Source: Tenacibaculum todarodis (GTDB lineage: Bacteria; Bacteroidota; Bacteroidia; Flavobacteriales; Flavobacteriaceae). From it: a stretch of 64,000 nt of DNA. Under the pieces are notes generated by a model that was not told where the DNA came from, searched no databases, and worked only from the letters and a program-made list of their open reading frames with translations. Position numbers and translations under genes: made by a program. Shown piece after piece: positions 1 through 7,567 of this stretch. How positions within the stretch are numbered: position 1 is the first letter of the stretch; the number at the start of each line of letters is the position of its first letter. The DNA lies in the NCBI RefSeq assembly GCF_001889045.1, contig NZ_CP018155.1:2420001-2484000 (forward strand). The letters are read 5' to 3'.

Positions 1-218
1 ACGTAAACCAAACCGTTTAATTCTACGCGATCTTCTGCAATAGAACCATAAATTTCTGGTCGTAAAGAAAGTAACGATTTTCTTAGCGTTTCTCCAGAAA
101 CACCCATTGGTTTATAAAATCCACGACTAAATAAGTGGCGCATTGTTATGTATAGTTTTTCAATTGCGTTGGTAGATTCTTGTGCTCGTGTACGTTCTTT
201 ATGTTTAGTTTGTATCAT
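1..218 (-). CDS. Conserved flavobacterial protein of unknown function, N-terminal part (3' end outside window)
   Basis: The leftward frame is open from an ATG at 216-218 to the window edge, so only about the first 72 residues are visible. They begin MIQTKHKERTRAQES and contain the segment MRHLFSRGFYKPMGVSGE followed by LRPEIYGSIAEDRVELNG. The conserved-looking MRHLF..GFYKPMGVSGETLR stretch resembles proteins annotated as DUF6909 in Flavobacteria, but this is from memory and is low confidence. No signal peptide or membrane segment is seen in this part. The gene starts 30 bases beyond the stop of the S41 protease gene and points the same way, so the two could share a transcript. The function is unknown. 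Confidence 0.6.
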   Translation of the reverse strand, partial: MIQTKHKERTRAQESTNAIEKLYITMRHLFSRGFYKPMGVSGETLRKSLLSLRPEIYGSIAEDRVELNGLVY

Positions 219-248
219 TTCTTATTTTAAAATGTAAAGGTAGTAATT

Positions 249-1877
249 TTACTTACTCAAAATAGTATTGAGTTCTGATTGATTATTAAGCAAATCAACA
301 GCTTGTTTTATTGTTTTATCGAATTTTAAATGATGTTCATACATTCCTTTTTTATAAAATTTTTGTTCTAAAATTTCATTTTGAAGTACTTCTGATAAAA
401 CGTCTTCATTTTTTGTGATTTCGGCTACTTTTTCTTGTTTTAATTTTTGTTGAATTTTCTCGTAATCACTAGAGATAAAACCATTTTTTTCAACTGAGCT
501 ATAAGCTTCTTTAAATAACTTTTCTTGTTTGGTAACAAATGTTGTGTCTTGTGTAAGAAGGTAATTTTTAAATTGATTAAAATCTGTATTTGAAAACGTG
601 TAATTTTCTATACTTACAGCATTGTTTTTAGCTAAATAATCTGTAGAAAAATGAAAAATTGCTCTTGATTTTATTAAATTTTCTGTTGCTGCTGTTTTTT
701 TAGTGTGTTCTATTTTTATGTCTGGTGTAACGCCACCACCATCATAAACAGGTCTTCCGTTAGTAGTAGTAAATTTGTTTACGGTTCCGTCAGAAAACTT
801 TGGAACTTCGCCTGTTTTTGAATCTCTATTTCCATAGTCTAGTTCTTGAATACATCTTCCGCTTGGTGTGTAATATTTAGAAATTGTAATTTTTGCTTGT
901 GTTCCATAGCTTAGCGGAAAATAACGTTGTACCAACCCTTTTCCAAAAGAACGTTCTCCTAAAATAACGGCTCTATCATAATCTTGTAGCGCTCCTGAAA
1001 CAATTTCTGATGCTGAAGCAGAACGTCCGTTTATTAAAACTACAATCGGAATTTCTAAATCTAAAGGAGCCTTATTTCCTCTATAAGTGCTACTGTTAGC
1101 TTGCGTTTTACCACGAGTTTCTACTACTTTACTTCCTTTAGGAACAAAAAAGTTAACAATATTTATGCTTTCTCTCAACGATCCTCCAAGGTTTCCTCTT
1201 AAATCTAAAACCAATTTTTTCATTCCTTTTTCTTTCAAAGAAATAAAAGCTTTTTTTACTTCGGAAGATGCAATTGCGTTAAACCTTGTTAAAACAATAT
1301 AACCAGTTTCAGTATCTATCATATTAGAAAAAGGAACCGGGTTTATTACAACTTTATCTAATTGTAAATTAATATCTAAAGTTGTTCCATTTCTGTTAAC
1401 TTTTAAAGCAAGTTTCTTTCCTGGAATACCTTTTAAAATTGAAGAAAGTTGTTCGCGTTCTAAACCTTCTAAATTTTGATTGTTTACATTAAAAATAATA
1501 TCTCCAGCTTTTAAACCAGCTTTATCTCCAGAAAAACCTTCGTAAACTTCTGAAACTGTAATTCCATTTTTATCATAAAAAGTAGAAATTCCAATGCCGC
1601 CATACTCACCTTCTCTTCTAATTTGGGCATCTTCTACATCTTGCTCGTTAAAGAAATTGGTGTAAGGATCTAAGTTTTTAAGTGTGTTTTTTATGGATTT
1701 ATCTGTTAAATCTCCTGGATTAATTTCATTTATATAATTTATATTTAACTCTTTAAATAACGTATTATATATTTCTATTTGTTTTGCTATTTCAAAAAAT
1801 GGTGATTGTTTAAAAGCAAAAGAAATTGCTATTAAAACCACTAAAAATAAGCCTGTAGTTTTTTTATTTTTCATCAT
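249..1877 (-). CDS. S41-family (C-terminal processing) serine protease with PDZ domain
   Basis: A 542-residue protein anchored or exported by an N-terminal hydrophobic segment (about residues 8-22, TTGLFLVVLIAISFAF). A PDZ-like region at about 95-165 contains GEYGGIGIS and AGLKAGDIIFNVN. The S41 catalytic domain follows, with RGNLGGSL, the nucleophile region GRSASASEIVSGAL (second Ser of SAS-E) and the general-base lysine region ERSFGKGLVQ. The architecture matches CtpA/Prc-like periplasmic carboxyl-terminal processing peptidases, which degrade or trim envelope proteins. A C-terminal extension of about 150 residues is rich in charged residues. The start overlaps the end of rnpA by 14 bases, suggesting cotranscription and coupled translation. 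Two consecutive ATG codons are possible starts. Confidence 0.93.
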   Translation of the reverse strand: MMKNKKTTGLFLVVLIAISFAFKQSPFFEIAKQIEIYNTLFKELNINYINEINPGDLTDKSIKNTLKNLDPYTNFFNEQDVEDAQIRREGEYGGIGISTFYDKNGITVSEVYEGFSGDKAGLKAGDIIFNVNNQNLEGLEREQLSSILKGIPGKKLALKVNRNGTTLDINLQLDKVVINPVPFSNMIDTETGYIVLTRFNAIASSEVKKAFISLKEKGMKKLVLDLRGNLGGSLRESINIVNFFVPKGSKVVETRGKTQANSSTYRGNKAPLDLEIPIVVLINGRSASASEIVSGALQDYDRAVILGERSFGKGLVQRYFPLSYGTQAKITISKYYTPSGRCIQELDYGNRDSKTGEVPKFSDGTVNKFTTTNGRPVYDGGGVTPDIKIEHTKKTAATENLIKSRAIFHFSTDYLAKNNAVSIENYTFSNTDFNQFKNYLLTQDTTFVTKQEKLFKEAYSSVEKNGFISSDYEKIQQKLKQEKVAEITKNEDVLSEVLQNEILEQKFYKKGMYEHHLKFDKTIKQAVDLLNNQSELNTILSK

Positions 1878-2253
1878 TTTCTTTTTCTATTTTTTGGATG
1901 AATTTAGCAAGTAAACTCTCCATTTTAGTCTCAATTTCAGTATAAGGAACTTCCTCTTTGGCAAGATACGAAATCATATAAACATACGGTTTTTCTACAG
2001 CGTTGTATACCGTGTGCTTTTGTTTTCTATAACTTTCTCTTAGTAATCTTTTAATTCTATTTCTATCTACAGCGTGTTTAAAATTTCTTTTAGAAACAGA
2101 AACACCAACTTGAGCAGGAAAACTAGAAGTATGTTCCGTTTGAAGGTAAACAATTCGTAAAGGATACGATTTTATAGAAATACCATCTTTGTATAGTTTT
2201 TCTATTAATTTTTTGCTTTTTAGGCGCTCTAATTTCCCTAGTGTAAATTTCAT
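1864..2253 (-). CDS. rnpA: Ribonuclease P protein component
   Basis: A 129-residue basic protein that binds the RNase P RNA and helps process the 5' ends of tRNA precursors. The hallmark RNR motif region is present as NRIKRLLRESYR at about residues 64-75, preceded by VGVSVSKRNFKHAVDRN. The N-terminal TLGKLERLKSKKLIEKLY matches the family. The length is normal. The usual rpmH partner is not upstream here; instead a divergent acyl-CoA dehydrogenase gene follows. The downstream S41 protease gene overlaps the 3' end, an arrangement seen in several Flavobacteria. Two CAAAnnTA sequences (TAnnTTTG on the coding strand) at 2260-2267 and 2274-2281 are candidate -7 elements. Confidence 0.96.
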   Translation of the reverse strand: MKFTLGKLERLKSKKLIEKLYKDGISIKSYPLRIVYLQTEHTSSFPAQVGVSVSKRNFKHAVDRNRIKRLLRESYRKQKHTVYNAVEKPYVYMISYLAKEEVPYTEIETKMESLLAKFIQKIEKENDEK

Positions 2254-2335
2254 CTTTTACAAACATACCAAAACAAAGCTAAAAAATCATTTTTATTCCT
2301 ATTTTTACAATATAAAACTAAGAATATAGCAACGT

Positions 2336-3514
2336 ATGAAACCAGATTTATTTCAAGCTCCAGATTATTACAATATAGATGATTTACTTACTGATGAACA
2401 TAAATTAGTTAGAGATGCATCTCGAGAATGGGTAAAAAAAGAAGTTTCTCCAATTATTGAAGACTATGCACAACGTGCAGAATTTCCAACACAAATTATT
2501 GGAGGTTTGGCAGAAATTGGTGCTTTTGGGCCTTATATTCCAGAAGAATATGGTGGTGCAGGTTTAGATCAAATTTCATACGGTTTAATTATGCAAGAAA
2601 TAGAACGTGGAGATTCTGGTGTTCGTAGCACATCTTCAGTGCAATCTTCTTTAGTAATGTATCCAATTTGGAAATACGGAAATGAGGAACAACGTAAAAA
2701 ATATTTACCAAAATTAGCTTCTGGAGAATGGATGGGAAGTTTTGGTTTAACAGAGCCAAACCATGGATCTAATCCTGGCGGAATGGAAACTAAGTTTAAA
2801 GATATGGGCGACCATTATTTATTAAACGGCGCAAAAATGTGGATTTCCAATGCACCTTTTTGTCAAGTTGCAGTAGTTTGGGCTAAAAATGAAGAAGGAA
2901 GAATTCATGGTTTAATAGTTGAAAGAGGTATGGAAGGTTTTTCTACGCCAGAAACACATAATAAATGGTCTCTTCGTGCATCATCTACTGGAGAATTAAT
3001 TTTTGATAATGTAAAAGTTCCAAAAGAAAACCTATTACCAAACAAATCTGGTTTAGGCGCACCTTTAGGTTGTTTAGATTCTGCTCGTTACGGAATTGCT
3101 TGGGGTGCAATTGGTGCTGCAATGGATTGTTATGATACTGCGTTGCGTTATTCTAAGGAAAGAATGCAATTCGGAAAGCCAATTGGTCAGTTTCAATTGC
3201 AACAGAAAAAGTTGGCGGAAATGATTACAGAAATCACCAAAGCACAATTATTAGCATGGCGTTTAGGTGTTTTACGAAATGAAGATAGAGCAACGTCTGC
3301 GCAAATTTCTATGGCAAAACGAAACAATGTAGACATGGCGATAAAAATAGCCAGAGAAGCAAGACAAATGTTAGGCGGAATGGGAATTTCTGGAGAATAT
3401 TCTATTATGCGTCATTCTATGAATTTAGAAAGTGTAATCACCTATGAAGGTACACACGATATTCATTTATTAATTACAGGTTTTGATGTTACTGGTTTAA
3501 ATGCTTTTAAGTAG
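2336..3514 (+). CDS. gcdH: Glutaryl-CoA dehydrogenase-like acyl-CoA dehydrogenase
   Basis: A 392-residue flavoenzyme of the acyl-CoA dehydrogenase family, predicted to oxidise glutaryl-CoA (and decarboxylate it to crotonyl-CoA) in lysine/tryptophan degradation, passing electrons to ETF. The order of domains is standard: helical N-domain, beta domain with FGLTEPNHGSNPGGMETK, and C-terminal helical domain. The GCDH subgroup is suggested by GVRSTSSVQSSLVMYPIW. The catalytic glutamate is the E in TYEGTHDIHLLITG near residue 372. The length fits. The gene is monocistronic and followed by a long inverted repeat. A 33-base diverged copy of its last codons lies at 4290-4322 (see findings). A related butyryl/isovaleryl specificity cannot be excluded from sequence alone. 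Confidence 0.9.
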   Translation: MKPDLFQAPDYYNIDDLLTDEHKLVRDASREWVKKEVSPIIEDYAQRAEFPTQIIGGLAEIGAFGPYIPEEYGGAGLDQISYGLIMQEIERGDSGVRSTSSVQSSLVMYPIWKYGNEEQRKKYLPKLASGEWMGSFGLTEPNHGSNPGGMETKFKDMGDHYLLNGAKMWISNAPFCQVAVVWAKNEEGRIHGLIVERGMEGFSTPETHNKWSLRASSTGELIFDNVKVPKENLLPNKSGLGAPLGCLDSARYGIAWGAIGAAMDCYDTALRYSKERMQFGKPIGQFQLQQKKLAEMITEITKAQLLAWRLGVLRNEDRATSAQISMAKRNNVDMAIKIAREARQMLGGMGISGEYSIMRHSMNLESVITYEGTHDIHLLITGFDVTGLNAFK

Positions 3515-3538
3515 TTTTCTATGTTAATGTTTTTTTTT

Positions 3539-3577
3539 AAAGAAGGGTTAAAACTTAGTTTTAACCCTTCTTTAAAA
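3539..3577 (+). terminator. Transcription terminator after gcdH-like gene
   Basis: A perfect inverted repeat (AAAGAAGGGTTAAAAC, 3-base loop, GTTTTAACCCTTCTTT) starts 24 bases after the dehydrogenase stop. The 3' arm ends in a pyrimidine-rich CTTCTTT tract. The stem can be extended by flanking T and A runs, so it may act in both directions for the convergent gene ending at 3580. Confidence 0.75.
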
Positions 3578-3579
3578 AG

Positions 3580-4002
3580 TTAATGTAAAGGTCTATTATC
3601 TTTTTTTAAATAAGTATTAATAATAATTGAATCACTTTTTTTAATTATAAAACTATTAATATTTACTGTATGCCTCATAATACTAGAAACTTCAATATTT
3701 AATTGACTATTAGGGTTTGTAATGATTTCTAAAGGAATAAATTTATTGTTTTCATATTTTATTTTAAAAAATAAATCATTGATTTCAACATTGGCAGGTA
3801 TTAATTCTAGTGTTTCATTATCATAAGCATTAATAACAATTTTAGTAAAACCACTTTTTGATTTATATTTCCTTAATTTATATGTTTTATTAACTATGTC
3901 AGGTCTTTTTGTGACACAGGAAATAATAAATGTAATTAGAAAAAATACAATAATTTTATTAACATTTAGTGCTTTTAGCCCCAGATCTAGCTTCTCGTTC
4001 AT
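3580..4002 (-). CDS. Putative small lipoprotein of unknown function
   Basis: A 140-residue protein. Residues about 15-29 form a lipoprotein-type signal (NKIIVFFLITFIISC) with Cys29 as the likely lipidation site. The mature part is rich in Lys, Asn and Ile, without recognisable motifs; VVINAYDNETLELIPANVEI suggests a small carboxypeptidase-regulatory-like beta domain, which is inference. The ATG at 4002 lies inside the truncated metallopeptidase remnant that ends at 3959, so the first 15 residues (MNEKLDLGLKALNVN) may be an artefact of that overlap; no better start codon is visible. By position it resembles the two other small exported genes at 4400-5113 and 5248-5679, each beside a metallopeptidase gene or remnant. 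Function unknown. Confidence 0.6.
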   Translation of the reverse strand: MNEKLDLGLKALNVNKIIVFFLITFIISCVTKRPDIVNKTYKLRKYKSKSGFTKIVINAYDNETLELIPANVEINDLFFKIKYENNKFIPLEIITNPNSQLNIEVSSIMRHTVNINSFIIKKSDSIIINTYLKKDNRPLH

Positions 4003-4288
4003 TTCTAATTATCTTTTGGATTTCTGTTTTGTTACTTAATGCTTCATAAGCATCTGATTGTTCTAAACCAGCCCAAGACATCGCTGTGTAATATTCAATA
4101 CCTTGTCTGTGATTGTCATATGCACTTAATGAATAAGCTAAAGCTTCTACATATTGACTCATGAAGTTATGATGAGTTAAGTTAGTATAATTATTTGTTG
4201 CATATTTAGGTAATTTATCTTAAAATGATTTTTTTATAAAATCTGGATAACTAAAATAATAAGTATTAATATACGTATGAATTATTAG
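3959..4288 (-). pseudogene. Truncated C-terminal remnant of an HEXXH metallopeptidase lipoprotein
   Basis: Reading leftward from about 4288, the frame gives KLIIHTYINTYY, an in-frame TAA at 4220-4222, then THHNFMSQYVEALAYSL and EYYTAMSWAGL, ending in KSTKC. These line up with the C-terminal third of the intact peptidase at 5682-7133: IIHTYIN with HEYIHADMF, THHNFMSQYV with PQHESMAKLYV, YYTAMSWAGLEQ with FYEALAWQGLKE. The fragment therefore begins inside the HEXXH motif, keeping the second His but losing the first His-Glu, and also has a premature stop. Everything upstream is replaced by the dehydrogenase remnant at 4290-4322. An internal ATG at 4160-4162 leaves a 67-codon open frame, but I do not think it encodes a working enzyme. 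Confidence 0.75.
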
Positions 4289-4289
4289 T

Positions 4290-4322
4290 TTAGATGTAAC
4301 GGGTTTGAATGCTTTAAAGTAG
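4290..4322 (+). pseudogene. 33-base remnant of the 3' end of a second gcdH allele
   Basis: In frame this reads LDVTGLNALK-stop, against FDVTGLNAFK-stop at the end of the intact gene (3482-3514). 28 of 33 bases match, and all five differences fall at third codon positions, as expected for a diverged homologous allele rather than a recent duplication. It is followed, 15 bases later, by its own terminator-like hairpin. Confidence 0.75.
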
Positions 4323-4337
4323 AAACAACAAGATATT

Positions 4338-4381
4338 ATTAAACCCTCAAAACATTTTATGTTTTGAGGGTTTAATTTTTT
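4338..4381 (+). terminator. Terminator hairpin between gcdH remnant and 237-residue gene
   Basis: Perfect 16-base inverted repeat (ATTAAACCCTCAAAAC / GTTTTGAGGGTTTAAT) with a 7-base loop, followed by TTTTT on the plus strand. It probably belonged to the gcdH allele whose end is at 4322 and may also end the leftward operon that stops at 4400. Confidence 0.8.
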
Positions 4382-4399
4382 CTAAAAAAATAACTTAAC

Positions 4400-5113
4400 C
4401 TATAACTTTTTATACGTTACTATCTTATTCTCTTTTTTTAATTTTAAACACTTTTTATTGTTTTCAATAATTTTATACTTAATAATTTCGTTTTTTATTG
4501 CTCTTGGGTGCCCAAAACCAATAATTTTAGACTTACTCATAAAAACGTCTACAATATAATTGGAATTTCTATGTAAATATATAATTTGTTTTGCAAAAAA
4601 ATCACCATCAATATGAATTTCAATAATCTCTTTAAATTCGCCTTTTTTAAAAATTAAAATTGCATTACCATTTTTATCAGACTCTGTTGATTTTAAATTA
4701 GATTGAGAATAAATTTGAATATTATATAATGGTTTTCTATCAAAATTATAGATGTTTAATCTAACCTTAATAGAGTCTTTTGAATTATAATATTTTTTTG
4801 CTGTAAAATAACTTTCTTCCTTTAATTGAGTTAAATCATAATTTAATAGTAAAGAGTCATTTTTGATTATATAATGTCCTTTACCATATTTTATTACACC
4901 TAAATCACCACCTTCTTCATAAATGAATACACTGTCTTCGTCAAATGAGTAATTTTTAAAAAAAACACCAATTCCATCCACTGAAGAATAGTTTCCTTTT
5001 AATTTTTGTTGAGCTGACAAATTTATTATATTAAATAAACAAATAAATAAGTAAAATTTAATCACATTTTTCACATTTTTCACCTTTTGAATCTCCATTT
5101 CCATTTTGTTCAT
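4400..5113 (-). CDS. Exported protein of unknown function
   Basis: A protein of up to 237 residues. The N-terminus contains an export signal, NVIKFYLFICLFNIINLSAQ, with probable cleavage after Ala-Gln. If the ATG at 5113 is used the signal is preceded by 14 extra charged residues; a GTG start that gives MKNVIKFYLF fits a signal peptide better. The mature region includes KVRLNIYNFDRKPLYNIQIYS, which looks like a small beta-sandwich (carboxypeptidase-regulatory-like) repeat, followed by a basic C-terminal tail of about 30 residues (KIIENNKKCLKLKKENK). The start lies within the peptidase remnant at 5058-5270, so translation may be coupled to it. It closes the leftward operon that begins with the metallopeptidase at 7133. 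Function unknown. Confidence 0.7.
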   Translation of the reverse strand: MNKMEMEIQKVKNVKNVIKFYLFICLFNIINLSAQQKLKGNYSSVDGIGVFFKNYSFDEDSVFIYEEGGDLGVIKYGKGHYIIKNDSLLLNYDLTQLKEESYFTAKKYYNSKDSIKVRLNIYNFDRKPLYNIQIYSQSNLKSTESDKNGNAILIFKKGEFKEIIEIHIDGDFFAKQIIYLHRNSNYIVDVFMSKSKIIGFGHPRAIKNEIIKYKIIENNKKCLKLKKENKIVTYKKL

Positions 5114-5270
5114 TTTCTATAATTGTTATTATAATTTCCCTATCTGCTTGAATTGGTTCTAACTCTTTAAATGAGTCCGTTTCTACTATATTTCCACTCG
5201 AATCTTCATAAAATAATCTACCAAAAGCCATTGAATCATAGAGATCTTTACTCAGATAATGTTGTATGTA
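5058..5270 (-). pseudogene. Second C-terminal remnant of a related metallopeptidase (or short ORF of 57 codons)
   Basis: Reading leftward from 5270, the frame gives YIQHYLSKDLYDSMAFGRL and later TDSFKELEPIQADREI, IITIIENEQNG, and ends KGEKCEKCD. LYDSMAFGRL corresponds to FYEALAWQGL of the intact peptidase and YYTAMSWAGL of the other remnant; FKELEP..REIIITIIENEQNG..KGEKC corresponds to YEALSNKTEIQKIIRNEREA..KSTKC. The fragment lacks any HEXXH region. It overlaps the last codons of the 143-residue gene (stop at 5248) in another frame and runs past the start of the next gene. The ATG at 5231 could still start a 57-residue peptide. Confidence 0.6.
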
Positions 5271-5679
5271 CTCTTACTTTAATGAAAGTGTTTTTTTCTT
5301 TTTTAAAAAAAACAACATATTTATCAAAGAACTCCATTATCTTATAAGCATCTAATTTGTTAGTAGACTTTTCTTTAAGCATATGTCTATTTTCCTTTAT
5401 GAATTTTTTTAATTTGTATATTTTTATTGGTTTAAGTTTATATGTCTTTGGAGGAAAATCAGCTTGTGTAAAGAAAAATAAATCTTCTTTTACGATTTCA
5501 TTAAAAGCTGATGTAACAAATTCCTCATCTTTTATAATAAATGAATGTACACCTTCATAATTTTTTTTAACATCAATACACTTAGGGTTTAACTTAAAAA
5601 ATAGTGTATCTTTTTTTTGACTAAAAACATTTTTTTGACTAAAAGCTAAAAGAATAAATAATAAGAATAAATTTTTCAT
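5248..5679 (-). CDS. Small exported protein of unknown function
   Basis: A 143-residue protein with a clear signal peptide (MKNLFLLFILLAFSQKNVFSQ) and a very Lys/Phe-rich mature part (FFTQADFPPKTYKLKPIKIY, FFDKYVVFFKKEK). I recognise no domain. The stop codon of the peptidase gene upstream is separated from its start by only 2 bases, so the two are almost certainly cotranscribed and functionally linked; an inhibitor or partner of the peptidase is a reasonable guess but only an inference. The last 9 codons overlap, in another frame, the remnant at 5058-5270, so the C-terminus may have been reshaped by recombination. Confidence 0.75.
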   Translation of the reverse strand: MKNLFLLFILLAFSQKNVFSQKKDTLFFKLNPKCIDVKKNYEGVHSFIIKDEEFVTSAFNEIVKEDLFFFTQADFPPKTYKLKPIKIYKLKKFIKENRHMLKEKSTNKLDAYKIMEFFDKYVVFFKKEKNTFIKVRVHTTLSE

Positions 5680-5681
5680 AA

Positions 5682-7133
5682 TTAATTAGGGCAGTTTTTA
5701 GTTGTACTATGGTAATGAGCATTTAAACTATTTGTCAATTCATTCTTTTTAGGTGTTGACAAATCGGTATAAACTTTTACATTATGTTCCTTAAGTCCCT
5801 GCCAAGCTAAGGCTTCATAAAAACTATCCGGTAATGGATTATTTCCGTTATTTGTAAGATAATTATAGTCTCCCACTAAGACATTTTTATGGAATTTTTT
5901 TAATACATCTCTAATTAAATTTACATATAATTTAGCCATAGATTCATGTTGTGGAGTAGCTTGAAAATTACCATTTTCAAATTCGTCATATGTAGACTTA
6001 AAGTCTAAATCTCCACTTGTGGGGTTTCTAGTGTTTAGTTTTCTAAACATGTCGGCATGAATATACTCATGTATTAAAGTTCTAGCAGCACCTAAAGCAG
6101 GCATACTTGAAAGTTTGTTTGTACTTATAAGAATTTCTATAACATTATTTACTGCTTCTATTGTTTTTCCATTAAGTTCAATAGTTGTATTATTTCTAAA
6201 TACTTTATCTACTGATTTTATATTTATATCAAATTCAGAATCTCCTTGAAATTTTTTAAGAATATCTTTAATAAACGTGTTTCCGTTTTTATTCAGTTTT
6301 TCATTCAGACATTCTGCCTTTCCGGTAAGTTTTGAAGTATCAATTCTATCATCTAAAATATAACCTTCACCACAATTAGGAGTATACCAATTACTACCAC
6401 CATCTGTAAGGTCATTGTTATTTATGTTATCGTCACCACTGTTAAAATCATCGTTTAAATAATCTATAGGTTCATGCCATGAATTTATGCCTCCACTTCC
6501 ATCACTTGTAGATACACTTGCGTTGATTGTAACACAAGTTGATAATTCAAAAGCAAAATCAATACATTGTCTCTCAACTGCCCAAATCAATCCACCTACA
6601 TCATAATCGAAACATTCAGAATCATTAGAAGACCTAGCTTGAGATGAACTATCGGTTTCTCTTACGATATATTTTACATCTTTTTCACCATTTTTATATT
6701 TATAAACTTCAGCAAGTTTACCTTCTTTAGTATGAATGAAGATTGTACCAGAAAATATTTTTGGACTATTATCATTATCATAAAGTAAGGTTATAATTCT
6801 ATTATCAATTATGCCATCTACTTTTATAGAAGCCACAAAAGATTTTGCTTTAGTAGTTTTTAATTGTATTGGAGAATAAAGCAACTCAGTATTTTCTTTA
6901 TAAAACTCTTCTTTAGAGTTGTTCCAATCAATTCTATCAATAAAAGTGCTAGACTCTTCTCTAGCATTAAAAGAATTGTTACTGTTTAAAAGAAAGTTTT
7001 TTGACTCTGAAACTGTTGGTATTGATGTGTTGTTTTCTATAAGGTTAATTTCACTTTCACAATTAAAAAATAATAAAGAAACTCCAAAGAGCAATATTCC
7101 AAGTTTAAGAAAGTTAATTTTTCTGTTTTTCAT
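5682..7133 (-). CDS. Lipoprotein zinc metallopeptidase (HEXXH), putative
   Basis: A 483-residue protein with a lipoprotein signal (LGILLFGVSLLFFNC, Cys25 lipidated) and therefore probably attached to the outer membrane or cell surface. The N-terminal half is Asn/Ser-rich and low in complexity. Near residue 355 the zincin motif appears as TLIHEYIHADMF (HEYIH), followed by PQHESMAKLYVNLI, where the His could be a further ligand, and a C-terminal FYEALAWQGL segment that recurs in the two remnants nearby. Such proteins are frequent and often paralogous in Flavobacteria; the substrate is unknown. It heads an operon with the 143-residue exported protein 2 bases downstream. SprT-like family membership is possible but not shown. 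Confidence 0.75.
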   Translation of the reverse strand: MKNRKINFLKLGILLFGVSLLFFNCESEINLIENNTSIPTVSESKNFLLNSNNSFNAREESSTFIDRIDWNNSKEEFYKENTELLYSPIQLKTTKAKSFVASIKVDGIIDNRIITLLYDNDNSPKIFSGTIFIHTKEGKLAEVYKYKNGEKDVKYIVRETDSSSQARSSNDSECFDYDVGGLIWAVERQCIDFAFELSTCVTINASVSTSDGSGGINSWHEPIDYLNDDFNSGDDNINNNDLTDGGSNWYTPNCGEGYILDDRIDTSKLTGKAECLNEKLNKNGNTFIKDILKKFQGDSEFDINIKSVDKVFRNNTTIELNGKTIEAVNNVIEILISTNKLSSMPALGAARTLIHEYIHADMFRKLNTRNPTSGDLDFKSTYDEFENGNFQATPQHESMAKLYVNLIRDVLKKFHKNVLVGDYNYLTNNGNNPLPDSFYEALAWQGLKEHNVKVYTDLSTPKKNELTNSLNAHYHSTTKNCPN

Positions 7134-7261
7134 ATAATTAAATTTAAGAATTAATATTTAATTTAGCAATTAAAGTTATGTAGGAATAACCTTTTTTAAG
7201 GAAGAAAGAGTTCATAGCAACTTTCAATTTTATTCCACTAACATATAAAAAACACCATAAT

Positions 7262-7275
7262 CAACATTAATGTTG
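7262..7275. promoter_or_regulatory. Perfect 14-base palindrome in divergent intergenic region
   Basis: CAACATTAATGTTG is its own reverse complement. It lies between the leftward metallopeptidase operon and the rightward XRE regulator, 52 bases before the latter's ATG. A second short inverted repeat (ATCGC-AAA-GCGAT, 7311-7323) sits just before that ATG. Either could be an operator for the regulator; this is inference. Confidence 0.4.
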
Positions 7276-7327
7276 GCTTAAAAATTTTAGAGTACTTCTA
7301 ATTTCGGTGTATCGCAAAGCGATATAA

Positions 7328-7567
7328 ATGTATTCTAAAGAAGTCCTTTTTATTAAAGAAATAGGAAAGCAGATTAAAAAACACCGAAAAGAACAAAACT
7401 TAACTCAGTTCGATTTGGCTATTAAATCTGACATGGAAGAGAATGCATTACAAAGAATTAAAACAGGAAGAACAAATCCAACTATTAAAACGTTGCTAAA
7501 GGTTGCAAGTGCTTTAAATGTTGAGCTGTTCCAATTATTTATTTTTGAAGAAAAAATGAAAGAATAA
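7328..7567 (+). CDS. XRE-family helix-turn-helix regulator (79 residues)
   Basis: A 79-residue, single-domain Cro/CI-type DNA-binding protein. The HTH occupies residues about 10-65 (IGKQIKKHRKEQNLTQFDLA, then ALQRIKTGRTNPTIKTLLKV and ALNVELFQLF). In most relatives the fourth helix reads RIENGRTNP; here Lys replaces Glu. There is no sensor domain, so it probably acts as a simple dimeric regulator. It is transcribed convergently with the PNPOx-like gene, whose stop follows immediately, and divergently from the metallopeptidase operon. Small XRE proteins of this type are common in accessory loci of Flavobacteria. Confidence 0.85.
   Translation: MYSKEVLFIKEIGKQIKKHRKEQNLTQFDLAIKSDMEENALQRIKTGRTNPTIKTLLKVASALNVELFQLFIFEEKMKE

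Noticed and set aside
3959..4162. Independent 67-residue gene
   Set aside because: Its sequence matches the C-terminus of the neighbouring metallopeptidase and the frame continues upstream with a premature stop, so it is a remnant.
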